From the NCBI GenBank assembly GCA_016648135.1, contig JADDOH010014822.1, positions 1-64,000 on the forward strand: DNA of 64,000 nt. The letters run 5' to 3'. A program made the translations under genes and the position numbers. The stretch is from Agrypnia vestita (lineage: Eukaryota; Arthropoda; Insecta; Trichoptera; Phryganeidae). Under the pieces are notes generated by a model. It was not told the origin of the DNA. It did not search any database and saw nothing but the letters and a program-made list of their open reading frames with translations. Below are positions 46,201 through 61,200 of this stretch, piece after piece; the stretch's first letter is position 1, and the number at the start of each line of letters is the position of its first letter.

Positions 46201-49200
46201 TTAACCGTATAATACCGAATGACTGAGAATGAAAAAGGTTGCAAGTAAAAGATTACTTTGGTTAGCTACATTTATTATCAATAAATAATATAAATCTGTA
46301 ACTTATATTCTTGGGAATAATGATGTAATAATTTGGCTTAAAATAAAAATATTTTGTAAGCTCTTTGATTTATGTAATAAACTGTACTCAGTAAAGTCTA
46401 GGATTTTGATATACTCGATTTTATTTAAAAAATATCTTTTGGGCGAGGACGATTTCTGAATGCATTTAAAAATCAGAGCGAAGATCATTAAGCATTGTCA
46501 TTAAATTCATAAATTTATCTCAATAGCATCTCAATATCAGTTTTTCTGAAGTGGATCACATTTCCACAACAGACATCTATCTTCCTGCAGCATAGTATTC
46601 CAATTGTCAAATTTGTTTGTACACTTTGCCTAATATCCACATTTAAAAAAAATGGCAATCTAATGAAATATATCAATTTCCCTATGTGTGACACACATAG
46701 AATTTTATACAAATTTTTTTTTTTACATTAAATTTGGGACTGTAGCCAATATAAAGCATGTATAAGAGGAGAATTAATAATTATTATAAGACAAATTTAA
46801 AACATAGCATGGAGATCAACCCTGTTCTCATTATAACGACTTGGTTATATTAGTAAGACAACAAATAGAAAAGAAATATGTGTACGTAAGTTTATACGCG
46901 AAATGTCAAGACGTCTGTTAAACGTCAAGATTGACAAAGCGACAATGTTATACAATAGCGGTCAAGACATGATTGTTAACGTTATATTATATATCGTTTA
47001 GTATCTTTTCCATACATCTATAAATCTCAAATTTTACATATGTCAATATCCCGCGGAATGTCAAGTTAAATAAATGAAAAAAAGTTGAATAAATACAAGG
47101 GTATATTGGATGAGATCAAAAAACGGATACATAACAAAACTGTATGCGGTGGAGGTGGGAGCGAGAGGACTACCAGTCAAGTCGGTTTACAGCTTTTCTA
47201 AGGATCACAAGGATTCTTCGAAAGAATAAAAAAGGCTGCAATTACCGGATCATAACATATCTGGTTGTGCAGGTCCAAAGAACGGAATACATTGGGAGCC
47301 TGATATCTGATGTCTCTGAGCTTACAAAATGAAATATGTATATATAAATAATAAAAATGTCACTCTAAGGAAGAAATGGTGAATGTAGCCATGACATAAA
47401 GGATCCTTAAAACAGCCAGGTCGCAATTCCTGCAACCCGCGGCTTCCATCTTTCCCTGCTCCGCATGGCTAGCCCGTATTTGGGGACTGTCTGGCCCTAT
47501 TCTGATGAGACAGTGGATGCTAATTTTTCCATTAAAAAAATCCTAATCTAGGATATATTTTGGAATTGTGAATAAGGAGAAAACCAGGGTGTAGAAACAT
47601 CCTCTCAATATCACTCATCTATGAGTCCCTGCATACTAAATTCAGATTTATATCTCTCCTTGAAACCACAAACTACGGAGTTACAAACATATCGACGGTC
47701 CCTATGTACACTGTCGAATCTGCAAAAATTAATTTTTAGTTTTAATATCTTAAACCACCCGATTTACTCAATAATTTCAGCTAATGTTAAAAAAAAAAAA
47801 ATTCCTTTAGTATACATATGCATTGTTTGAAACAAAAATTATATCTTTTTAACATTGTCCGAAAATATAGAGTAAATTGGATGATTTATGATAGTAAAAT
47901 GAAAAAAAAATTTTTGCTGATTCAACAGTATAGGTCGATATGCACAAAATTTCAGCTTTAAAGTATGAAAGAAATGTATTTAGAGTATAGCATATTTTTG
48001 TAATCGTGTTTTGAACATGACATTTAATGTCGCAACAGAAAGCACAGTCAAATTTTCTAAATATGATATATACAATCCTTTATACAACTTTTACAGTTGC
48101 AATTGTTGACTCAATATTTACACATCAGGAGAATTTATTTTGCTCTCCGGCGAAATGCAGTAAGCAATTAAGACCATGGGTGATTTTTTTTGCGTGTCAT
48201 TCTCGATCTTGATAAATTTTTAATTCGGACAATTCCATAACAGGATTAATAGGTCCTTGCAGCATTTTCAATACATAATTGTGTATTCTATGAGGGAGGA
48301 ATTTAACAAGCCGAATCCATACCTGCAGTGTATATCCATCTACAATTGCATTGTCGTCTGCAGTACTTGCAACTTTGATATTGGAAATTGTATTTTTATC
48401 ATCATTTACAGGTTTACTAAAACAAAAACGAAATACATAAAAACATGTCATTTAAAACTGCTTCAATAACAAAAAATTTGAATTGATTACATCAAAACAA
48501 TAAATTAAAATCTTTTTTAAGTCAAAACATATTAAAGGAAAAATTAAACAATGAAACATGGCTGAGTGTCTTAAGTTCAACAAATGTTGAAAAAATAATT
48601 GTAAATTTTGAAGGGATACTTAAAAAATACATACAAGAAAGTACTGAAGAAAAATTAAAAAATATAATACCTCATCAGACTCAAGAGCTTCTCTTCACTG
48701 ATGAGGTCCTACATGACTATAAAGTATTTAAAAAAAATGTTTATCTAATATTTAAATATATAAGAACTGTATTTGTACTATATATTAAATAAATAAATAA
48801 AAAATAAATAATAAGCGTGAGATTCCGACCATTGAAACCTTGGATTTCCCACGGGTTAATGACTTCGATAAGACACAAAAATAAATTGTACAAGATTAAA
48901 AATAAATATCCAAATGAAGAATCAATAAAAAGACATTACACATAATACAGAAATAAACTGACAGCATTAATAAAACATACAAAAGATAAATTCTATCAAC
49001 AAAAAATTCAAACCTCAGAACATGACTCAAAAAAAGTATGGAAAACAATAAACGAGATCATAAATAAGAAAATAAAGAATCAAAGTACCTGTACAAAAAC
49101 TAAATATTAATAATATTATTATAACAATTGAAAAATAACCTAAAATATGTGCTGATGCTCTAAATAATTATTTTTCAAGCGTAGGTATGAAATTAGCAAA

Positions 49201-52200
49201 AAACATAAAAAAAGATTATAACGAAGATCCTATTAATCAAGATATGTAAATCGAAGAAAATATCTCAATGTTTCAAAATGTAAATCAATCCGATGTTATA
49301 AATGTCATACGTAATATGAAAGGTGGCTCTGCACCAGGGTTTGACAAAATAACAGTAGAAATATTAAAAAATAATTATAATTCCTTAATCAAACCAATAA
49401 CCCATATCATCAATTGTAGTCTAAATCAGGGATACTTTCCATCAATTTATAAAACCACCTTAATAATGCCAATTTATAAAGCCAAACACACCACTGACAT
49501 CTCTAATTACCGACCAATATCTGTTGTATCAAATGTCGTGTAAATTTTTGAAAAAAATGTTAAAAAACAAATTTTAAAATTTATCTCATAAAAAATACTA
49601 AATGATCACTAATTTGGATTTCGCAAGCATACGGGTACACAAGATGCCATGGCTGAATTGACAAAAATAATATATTCGACACTAGATAAAGATAACAGAT
49701 GTCTAGGTATATTTATAGACCTTCGCAAAGCATTCGACAGTATCTCGCATAATAAATTAATTAATAAATTAAATAAGATTGGGATTATAGATAAAGTAAA
49801 AAATTGGATAGAAAGTTATCTGAAAGAAAGGAATCAATCTGTAAAATTAGAAAATACACTAAGCTCAAATAAAACATCAAAATTTGGTATACCGCAAGGC
49901 ACTGTACTGGGACTTTTACTATTTATTATTTATGTAAATGATATGTTAAATTTACCTATTGACGGTCAGATTCTATCTTATGCTGATGAAACAGCCATAG
50001 TTTTTGACTGTAAAAACTGGAATGATGTTACAGCTACAGAAAATCGGAGTATAGATATCATAAAACAAAGGTTCAATGAAAACTTATTATCACTAAATAC
50101 AGAAAAAACTCACTATATTCCTTTCACATTAAATGAAAAAAAACTCACCCAATAACTTAGTAATAAAAATTCATACAAATAATTGTCCTAATAAAAATAA
50201 TAATAATAATACTTGTAATAATGACTGTTCATTATTAAGCTCAAAAAATAGTATAATAGTATAATAGTTGACTCTAATATTAAATGGAAATTACAAATCG
50301 ACAAAACTGTAGAAAGAATAAGAAACTTATATATGTCTTTATTAAAATAAGAAATATCTTAGGAATAAAATTTTTAAAGACACTGAATTACGCTCTAGTC
50401 CAGTCAGTTTTACAATATGGCATTATCTCATGGGGTAGTGCATTCAAAACTACATTAAAATCTTTAGAAGTTGCCCAGAAATTGATTATAAAGATAATTC
50501 TTAAAAAACCCAATGATTATCCGACAATAGACCTCTTAAATAAATTACAAATCCCCCACTTTATAAAATACCTACATTTTCTAAAGTGGGGACTTGAATT
50601 AGGTTTTCATAGTGATAACGAGCTGACCCAAAGAGTGTCAAATAGCAGAAATGAAACACTTGATAAATTACATATCCCAATGATACATACCACAACTGCT
50701 CAGCATCACTACACATTCAGAAAAGTGAAATGGTTCAATGAATTGCCTGTTGAATTGAGGATTGAGGATAATTATGAGGCATTTAAAAAAACCGTGAAAA
50801 ATACCTTCATAAATAATTAAATTTTTATTTTATTATATATGTACCTACTACTTACTTAATATTATATATTACTTACTTATTACTTTACTTATTGCTTATT
50901 TATTATTATACATATTTACCTATTATTTAATAATTATAACTAAATTGTCTCTACTTATAAAATGATGAATATGTACATTTTATTATCTGTAAATGTAAAG
51001 ATACTCCTCTTCTACACACGAGTCTATGTCACTCATGCAGAAGAGAAAAATCCAACATATGTAACTAGCTCTATCTTGTAAAAAAAAAAAGTATTTGTAA
51101 AAATTTTAAAAACAAAAAAAAAGCTGCAGAAATTCATATTTAAATTTGTAAATTAACATGGTAAATTAAATACATTATTTAAATAAGAATATTAATTAAT
51201 TTATAAATTAAAATGTGGTAAAAATGAGCTAAAAGAGGAACTCAACAAAATAAACGATTTTTCTTTTGTTCATAAAGTACTTGAAAAGCAGAGCGTCCTT
51301 TAAGTATAACAATTTCAAATACGGTAAAACCCTGTTAATTAGAAATTCGATGTAAATATATATATTTTTCAAACACCTAAGGCCAAATTGTAAATTATTT
51401 TATTAGCACTCTTAATTTATGATTAACCTGTCTAGGGCCAAAAAAACATAGATAAAATAGAGGCTAGGGCCAGATATTTTCTGAATATTTGTGATTTTTC
51501 TTTTTACGAAAAAAAAAAAAACATGTGTATATTAAAAAAAAAACACACATTCATATTGTTTTATCGTAAGTTCGAAACGCATAGATTTTTTTATTGTTTA
51601 AGTAAAAAAAATATTCTTTTTTTGAATTCCGATAATGTTGCCAGCGCAACATTTTCCGAAAAATAATAATTATTTTTTATTTGTTTATTAGTGACAACAC
51701 TACTATTATTATTTGATGCCTACCTAATAATCTTCTTCTGTGTGGTATATTTTGTTGCACGGCACGGCACACAACGGGACATCGCACTCAGAACACGTAA
51801 ATATAATACACTTTCACACACACACATATTTCAAATAAACGCAACAAAATTGCGTGTATTTTTGTTAATAAATCACTGTTAGTATTCAATCGAATCATAA
51901 ACCAACAAAATATATTTGTGTATACGTTTACAAATAAATCGAAAATCGAAAAAAATAAATCGTATTTTCCGCGCACTTCGTGCGTGACCTTGAATGACGG
52001 AATATTTGAATTTCGATTGCGCAACACGCGTTCGGGGCGACATCTACAACTATCCCATATGATTTTGACGGCAGAAAAACTTCTGTTTTGATTGTTGATT
52101 TAAAATATAATCAGTGATGTTTTTGAGTTGAAAATGGAACGACAGGTCACCACGGGATTTCTCTACTGGGAAATAATCACATTTTTTAAATTCGATACTC

Positions 52201-55200
52201 GGCCGACGAGAAATAATTAATTACGACCCCTGGGGAAAGTCGCACCCCGCCGCACGGGTGCGGCCTGGCCCGAGAGATTAATGAATAATTTTGTAAAAAT
52301 TGTGAAAACTAGAAGTATTCACCTCAATCTGTGTAGGTGTATGATTGAGTGTATTGTTAGCGCTAATTACTCTTAAATATACAGTTTTTGAAATGTTTCT
52401 TCCACCAGTTTACATTTTTTTACTAATTTGCGAAGTTTTGGGAAAATAAGAACCCATTAATTCCACTGACTTTACTCAGATCGAATCCGCACAATAAAAT
52501 ATTCTGATTCCTTAAATTTCAAATTAATGAGGTTTTGAAAAATAACAATTTTATGCTTCCTTGAGCCTTGAATCAACATAGCTCTACTGTTTAAATTGGT
52601 TTAAAATATTGTATTAATTACCTAGGTTTCGGTTTGCTTTTTGTTTTTCTTTTACTCGACATTGTAGGTGTAGATGGTAAAACTTCAGCTTGACACATGA
52701 ATGGACGAGGAATGGGTTTACTGTATTGCTCTGGATGTTTCAAATATAATGCATGATCGATAATATACTGGACATCAATGGTAGTAGGGTAGTGCATCAA
52801 ATGTGTCAAGCAGACCATGGAATCACTGTTAAGTACTGGAAAATTAGAGATTTATTAAATACAATGAAGTGGATTTTATTGTTTAAATTTATTACATATT
52901 AATATATTATATTAATTTACAAATCGCTAAACGACTTGACGATAAGATTTTTAAATAAGAAAGTTTTCTACAAATTTAGATAAAATTGGAATTCGATGTA
53001 TATGAATGGGGTTTAATCTTCTCCCTGAATAAATTTTATAGTATTCGTATGACATGGATGGTATTTAATAATTAAAGTAATCTGGTTTTCCATTTTTATG
53101 GACTGAAATAATTAATATGGTGTATAATAGGGGAGAGGGCAAACTGAGACTAATCACACTTTCGGCATAATATGATCATAAGTAATTTTGTGATTCATGT
53201 TTTATTATCGGGTTCATATTTGGTTTCGTCAAAAAAAAAACAAAAACTTAATAACAAGAGTAGTGTAAAATTTCAGTTTTATTTCTGACTGTTTGTATTT
53301 TATTCGCAGAAAGCGCAAATCCTTATTTTCATGCTTAATGTGCTGCTGGTGATCTTGGAACCAAATTAAACCGGAATGAATTTTGATATCAATTGCAGGA
53401 ACATGAAAAATTAGGGTTCCACTGTATGTAAGAAATGCTGTAATACAGTAAAACCCCGATACAGTGGACCCGCGGTAATCCGGCCCCTCCTGTAATCCGA
53501 CATGACTATTATTATTGAATATTTTTTTGACAGTCTTCGCTAATGTAGATAATGCATGATTGAGCAGGTTACAACTTGTACGCGCCAGTATTGTGCTCGG
53601 CGCGTGGATATTGTTTTGATTTTGATTGCTTAGTTTGCACTGCACTGCACTGATTCAACCCATGCATCAACATATCATTCAGTTTGTCAAGCAAGATTAT
53701 AAGAAAAACTTACTTCTGAAAGCCGTATCAAAAGACCAGCCTATAGAAAAAACGTTAAAAGAATTTATATATGAAAGACCTGGTTTTTGCTCTTTGTCAA
53801 TCGTGGAATGCATTACCTTCATTAACTATTACATCGTCCTGGAAAAAGTTATGGCCAGATATAGTACCAACTCCTAACAACGATCCACAAATCAGTGTAA
53901 CTTCGGAAGTAATAGAGCAAGTTGCTGCTGAAATACAGATAAGTCCGGAAGATTTGGAAATCTGGTGCCGTGGAATGCATAAAGAGGAAAATATTTTTCA
54001 TGAAATGTCTGACGAAGAGATAATAAAAGAGATTTCTAGTGATACAACAATAAATCAGGAAGATGCCGACGAAGTAATTGCAACTAATCCGCAAGTGACA
54101 GCACAAGATGCAATTAACGCCTTTGAGCTGGGTTTGCAATGGGTTGAAGAGAGTGGTGCATCCTACAACGAACTTTTACTTTTGAAAAGACTGAGGGAGA
54201 AAGCTTTGGTTTCGCGTTTCCACAATGTTAAACAACAAAAAAATAAATGTTCAAGTTTTTTGTTTGTAACATTGTGGAAATTCATTTTTAATATTTTTAA
54301 AAAATGAGGGTAAACAACACTGTTTTATTCCACTATATTTATTTTGAATTGTTAGAACGTTTTCGGGATTTCTCCCATTGTCAATAACAACACGTTTACA
54401 ACTAAATTAAAAATAATTCGAGACAGAATTTGTATGGATTGGGTGGGTGTAATGGTGGTGGGGGTCGGGGGCGGGGTTAGAATGGATAGGAGTGGATCCA
54501 TTCTAACCCCGCCCCGACCCCACCACCATTACACCCACCCAATCCATACAAATTCTGTCTCGAATTATTTTTAATTTAGTTGTAAATGTGTTGTTATTGA
54601 CAATGGGAGAAATCCCGAAAATGTTCTAACAATTCAAAATAAATATAGTGGAATAAAACAGTGTTGTTTACCATCATTTTTTAAAAATATTAACAAAAAA
54701 ATTATAAATATTTTCATGCTTCATACATTGATTAATTCATATGATTTTATTCATCATTTTTGATTATTTTAGTATGTACATTTGTACATACTAAAATAAT
54801 GAAAACAATTACACAATTATTTCCTAATGTGAAATCCCGAAAATGTTCTAACAATTCAAAATAAATATAGTGGAATAAAAGAGTGTTGTTTACCCTCATT
54901 TTTTAAAAATATTAACAAAAAAATTATAAATATTTTCATGCTTCATACATTGATTAATTCATATGATTTTATTCATCATTTTTGATTATTTTAGTATGTA
55001 CATTTGTACATACTAAAATAATGAAAACAATTACACAATTATTTCCTAATGTGAAGTTATTATTTTTTGTAAGTTCTATAGCATTAATAACGTTAATTTT
55101 ATAATAAAACGTAAGCTCTCTATTGTGTTGTTTAATTTATCAAATTTGACATACATAAATGAAGTATGATTTGTACTTTAGAGTATAACATAAAAAACTT

Positions 55201-58200
55201 ATCATTGGAACTGTAATTTGACGGATTACAAGGTACTCGTTCGTAAAAAATTCCAGACTATAAAGGATCTTAGGCAGTACTCTATAATCCGACAAATTCG
55301 ATTATCCGACATCGCCCTGCAAAACGTTAGTTGGATTACCGCGGGTCCACTGTAATTCGAAATTTTTAAAACCCACAAGTCTCAAAATGTTAATTTCATA
55401 GTAGATTCACCTCGATAACTTGAAAACCCCAGTAGTTCCTAATTCAAAATAATTTTTAGTCCTTTATGCCATAAATCAATACATTTTAGGTCACATATTT
55501 AATTTTTTTTTTTGAAATTTGACAAAATTATAAAAAAAAAGTGAGAACAACAAAAATGTAAATATCGAGTAGGTACTTTACTATTATCTTTGCATTAGCA
55601 TAATAAATATTACGTTTTCGAAATGATTTCTTGAAATATGCATAAATACAGACTTTTTTTTTAAATAAAAGTAATGGCCTTTTTCATGACTTTTACGATT
55701 TTTAGTGAATTTTGCAATCGAGATTTTTTTGCAGCTTGAATTATGAATAAACGGGTTACTGCGTAATTCGAAATTGTTTTTGGGCCCCCTGAATTTCAAA
55801 TAAACGAGGTTCTGCCGTAGTAGTTAACACTGCCACCGCTCAGACAAAAATTTCATCAAGCTGAATATATGTATTGGGGAGCTGTCGAATGCAGTATATA
55901 TCTGTCACTGAGCCCGAGCAGTGTTGATGTTTAATTCAAATGGGTAAATTTTGAAAAGACACAGGGGGTGTATCAAATTTTTCACATGATACCAAAATAA
56001 AATACATGATAACCAATGATTACATTGCGGACATAAAAATGACTTTTAGTAAGAAATAAATAATGTAATGTCAATTAATTTTACAAGTACTTACATAGTG
56101 ATCTTATGGCAATTAGCATGGCTACCATAGTGAAGCCTGCGAGAGAGAAATCTTTCCCTGCCGCAAATATTGCATCCCATAAAACTAGTAAATCATGGAG
56201 GGCAAATTCTCGACCAAACAAAACCCGCAACCAGCGTCTATTGATAGAGAAAAATTAAAGATGCCTGATTAATTCAAAACATATATATATATATATCATA
56301 TCAATCCCTCTTACATAAAGTATTGTAACGTAAATAAGTCATACAGAGTTTTTCATTTTTTTTCTCTTTTTCACATACATTTGATGTTAGTGGCAGTATT
56401 TTTTCTATATGTTATATTCTGTTACATTCAATTAAATAAGTTGAATAATTAAATTATAATTAAATTCAAATTGTCAATCTTTGGTGCTCTTAAATCCACA
56501 ATTTAGAAGAATAAGGTTATCAACGGTTATTACGAGCAAGATGAGAATCTATAAAGCATGCATAAGATCAATAATCAATCGTTGAAGTAAGGGCAATCAG
56601 GACTAAACAAATATCGAGGACTTCAGAGATGAAGACACTGAGGATGACAGCAGGCAAGACGCTGAGGGATCGCGTGAGTAACACCAAAATAAAAAGATAT
56701 GTGAGGTTGAGGGCATTGTAAGATGGAGTAGATTGCGAAGAAGGGACTGATATGGTCATGTCCAGAGAACAGACAGCACCAGACTCCCTCATATCGCACT
56801 ACATTATCAGCCTCATGGAATTAGCTCTCGCGAAAGACTTCCCAAAAGATGGAAGGACAGCTGGGGATCAACACTCACAGGAGGTGCTATCCTTTGAAGA
56901 ACAGACAACGTAGGTCTGTTAAAAGAATAAGAAGAGTACACAAAAAAATTATTTCCATTTAGAAAAGTGTAAACTACACATTTGTTTTATTTTGTTTTGT
57001 TGGCTTAGTTAAGATTTATTTTTCATATTTGTTATTTACAATATTTTATGTAGAAGGGGTTGATAGGATTGAAGAATTCAGTTAATCATAAATAAATAAA
57101 CTAAAGTAATTTTATATTTAGCAAAATAAGTTTTATTTTGCTAAATATAAAATAACTTTAGTTTTTTTGTTTTGTTTAGTTAAATATAAAATTACGATAC
57201 TGGCCCGTTCCAGAGTAGCCACTTCTTCATCGGGGGCAGGGTAGAATAATAATAATAGAATACTCATGATTACTAAAAAACAGTGAGAGAATCAGACATC
57301 TAGATTTAGTTTTATTTTGTGCTGATGAAACAGAATCTGAAATTGGTCAGCATTTAATAATAGAACTCAAATGGTAAAATACGAAGACATTATAATATTT
57401 TTTTTGAAATTCTGACAATAAAGTTAGTGAGTCAAATACATATAATAAACTCATCTACCCACTTGCAGTATTTAACCATTTTGTATTTAAATTTCAAAAA
57501 GAAATGATAATAACATCAGATCAAAATACAAAAATATATTTATTTATTTTAATTCACGACAGGCCACAAGGTCCAATTACAATGGCGAAACAAATTACAA
57601 AAATACCTAGGACATAGTACATCAGTGAGAAAATAGATGTACTGTGTTCTCACCAGGAATTGAACTCGGAACCCCCATTAGATTATGAGGGCCACCCTCA
57701 AATATATGAGAGGTGTAAAAGCAAAAGCAGCAATATCCAAAAAAATTAAAAAAATGTTTTGAATGCAGTCACCGAGGATTATTAATTTAGAATGTACTGA
57801 ACTCAAGATTTTATAGGAAATATAGTTTTATCCCTTCCAAAATCATGTTCCTAAATTACTATTAACAGCACATCTTATACATATAAAAAGCAAAGGCTTA
57901 TACATATTCACTTCAACCAATCAACTTCTAAGGATGTCTCACATGACATAATGGCCACTTCATACTGGCTGCTCTTGTAGCTTAGTGTGCATGACACTGG
58001 CTCCTCACATCGTTCCGAACTGATTCCCAGTGAGGTAACAATTAATCTATCTGATTTACTTAAGCCTGGGTGTTTTGTGATATGTTTCGCTTCTGTAATT
58101 AGGCCTCACGGCTGGTTGATGCATAAAAGAAAGTGAGAGTTAATGTTGATTTTAGACTGAAAAATCATAGCAAAAACAGCAATATTCAATTATGTAAATA

Positions 58201-61200
58201 ACAAAAACAACAATGTCCACTATTTGATAGGAAACATAGTAATATTCATTTTTAAAAGTTTTATACACAAATATAAAATAAAAGGAAAACCGAGGTGGCT
58301 ATTGTTTTTAAGAACTTATTTCTAATAAGACATAGGTTTGAATTTTCACGACAAGTGAGGTTTTTTGTATTTATCTCAGAAACACCTCAGAGGGATATTG
58401 CTGCCTTTGCTTTTATACCTCTCATATCATCTCAAAAAAAAAAAAAAAATTTAGTATAGAAAGAGTAAAAAGTTTTCATACATCCCAAACAATGATAGTG
58501 CAATATCACATTTATTAAGATGTTCTGCCAATTCGGGATCTTGAGGAACGAGCAGGCGATCTCTGATCAGTGCTAAATGTCGGACCACTTCATTCTCTGG
58601 TCTTCTATTTGTTACCTAAAAAAAAGTCTTAAATTTTTATCAAAGGAGAAGGCATGTGCAATATTTATAGTATAAAAACCAATACGTACATTGTTAGCTT
58701 TTGGAGGACACGGTGGAAGATATGAAGTATCAGTAGGGATGTCATTCAACCGATAAAATGTCTCGATTCCTGCCATTATTACTTTAAACAGTGCGCTGAA
58801 AAATATGGGCATGATAATAAAAATAATAAATCGTTTTACAAATATAAATAATAAGGGGTGTGCAGTGAGAACAAGAAGCATGACTTTTTCTTAGGCATAT
58901 ATTTTGAAAAGAAACCGAAATAAGAAATGAATCTCGTAATATTTCTATCACAATAATTAACAAATTATTCAGATTTTAATATTTCATATTCCGCCAGATA
59001 AATATTTAATTTAGATTTTTTTTTATTTATATGTTTTAAATAATTTAATGAAATATTATTGATATACAATTTTATTTTTGTGCAACATGTGCAAAGGAAC
59101 GTAAGGGTTGAACGTAAAGCCTGCAAAGGCTGTAAGGATAGTTTGTAAATAGGATGTTGCATATGTCGATGATGTCGCTAAAAATGTTTTAATATAAATA
59201 AGAAAAAAGATAACTTGATTTCTTCCATTCTTTCGGGAGGGGGTAGGTCATTCAGGTTTTCACAAGTTAAAAGAGTGTTAGTGTAATGGTATAAAAAATA
59301 TGTGCAAACACTATTATAGTCAATTTTGATATAATAATAATAATACTTACTAGCTATCATGTTCAAGGTATTCAGGATCCATAATTTCAGTTAATTCTTC
59401 ACTAAAAAAAAATAAACAATGCAAAATAAATTAAAACTAAAGCACTTTCACAATGTATTTACTATCTACTTATTTAAAAAAAAAATTAAAAAATATATAT
59501 GTTTCGAATGTGTATTATATTCCATATTAATTTAAATTCAGCACTAAAACATATACACAAGAATCAGATATGTGTGTATACATTATGAGCCTAAATATAC
59601 AACCATGTTTGAAGATACCTAAAAATATATATTATATATAATACATTTTGGCATGTCCATTGCTTGTCTGGGGGGCGATGCTACAATGGTGTGCGGTGGG
59701 GGGCGAATGTATTAGGTAGTAAGTTATAAAAATTTAAAGAATCTTTACCCCAGCTGTGAGTGTTCGGCAGCTCTATGGTCAGATTGTAGTACAAACAGTA
59801 AAGGGGCCAATATCTCATGCATACCCTGTCGGTATAACAGTCTTGGAGTTTCACGAGCGAAGCAGAATAATACATTAACCTAAAAAAAGTGACATATGCA
59901 AACAACGCTGTTTCAGATGGTAGAGTTCTTTTCATTTAAGAAAGCCATTCGAATTTGTATGTGTGTGCCGTGCGTACGATGAATATTGCTTTGTTGTGAT
60001 GGTGTTGTTACCCATAAACACCAACACAACAAAACAATGTGCGCCATACCCAAGGCTTAGATATACTAATTCAACTGTCTTTCTTAACCGTCATGTTACT
60101 ACCGAGAATTTATCACACTAGTTACTACCCAGGGTACCCAGGTGTTCTACTTTGATGGACGTTCCCCATGCATTCTTTTGTTATGTGTATCACAAATTAA
60201 TAAGTAAACAAAATGGAGGAACTATCGCCGAGGGAATATGCGAGGTGATATTTCAATTCCTGGGTGATGAATAAAAGTACTTCAATTACTGGGTGATGAA
60301 TTGGTCTCAGATTTAGAGCCTTTTTCTAATAGCGACGAGGAAGATTGGATGCCAGAACGAAGGGATCAAAATTAGTATTCGGATAGCGGAGACGATAAAG
60401 AACCAGCTATGGAGGATATTACACATCATGAAAGTGAGGATAATGAGGATGAAGAAGTCCAAAATACTGAGCATTATATTAAATCGTCGACATCTGCTCA
60501 AGATTATTTCTAGGCAAGCGATGAAACAATATGGCATAAAAATCCACCTATTCATCATCAAACCACGTTGCACAATATCGTTAGGTAATGAAGTGGTCCA
60601 CATGAATCAACAAAAGCATTATATATTAGTAATACATTCATATGTATTTTCACACCAGAAATTGTAATATTATTGTCCGTCACATCAATAAAAAGACCGA
60701 GAAAGTATATCTTGAATACAAAATCCTACTAAGAAACCTCACAGTTGGAGAGATTTAACTTCATCCAAGTGTTATGCATTCGTAGTTATACCTACTGGTA
60801 GAATCTGGTGCCAATCACTCAAATACAGATCATATTTTTGATTTTTTCAAACGTAATTCATATCCGTTGTATCGAGCATCAATTGGGTTAAATAGATTTT
60901 GCAATATTGTTAGATTTCTTCGTTTCGATGGTGCTAACACCAGGGAACACCGATTGAAAGAAGATAAAGCTGCACCGATACGTGAAATATGGATGATGTT
61001 GAATTCAAAACTTTTCGGCATGTATAGGCCAGGCCCACACAAAATATAACAATCGATGAAAAATTATTTTCATATAGAGGTAGGACACGATTTACCCAAT
61101 ATATTCCATCTAAGTCCACCAAATACGGGATAAAAGTATGGTGGATATGTGATGCAATTTTTTTTTATCCTCTTACCGGCCAAATATATACCGGAAAGTT

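Larger units (their letters stand above)
53462..55352 (+). mobile_element. Tigger/pogo-like DNA transposon, nested
   Basis: Perfect 19-bp terminal repeats CAGTGGACCCGCGGTAATC and its complement, flanked by TA (53460-53461 and 55353-55354). It is 1.9 kb long and carries only the C-terminal part of a transposase. It also carries a foldback element and a tandem duplication. It lies in the intron between TBC1D5 exons 7 and 8. Confidence 0.88.
53446..55817. mobile_element. outer Tigger-like remnant hosting another Tigger
   Basis: The ends CAGTAAAACCCCGA (53446) and the complement of CGGCAGAACCTCG (ending 55817) are diverged inverted repeats with TA on both sides (53444-53445, 55818-55819). Removing the inner element 53462-55352 makes the left repeat continue into ATTCGAAATT, matching the right repeat further (ATTTGAAATT). 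So an older Tigger-like element was the target of the inner one. Confidence 0.65.
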
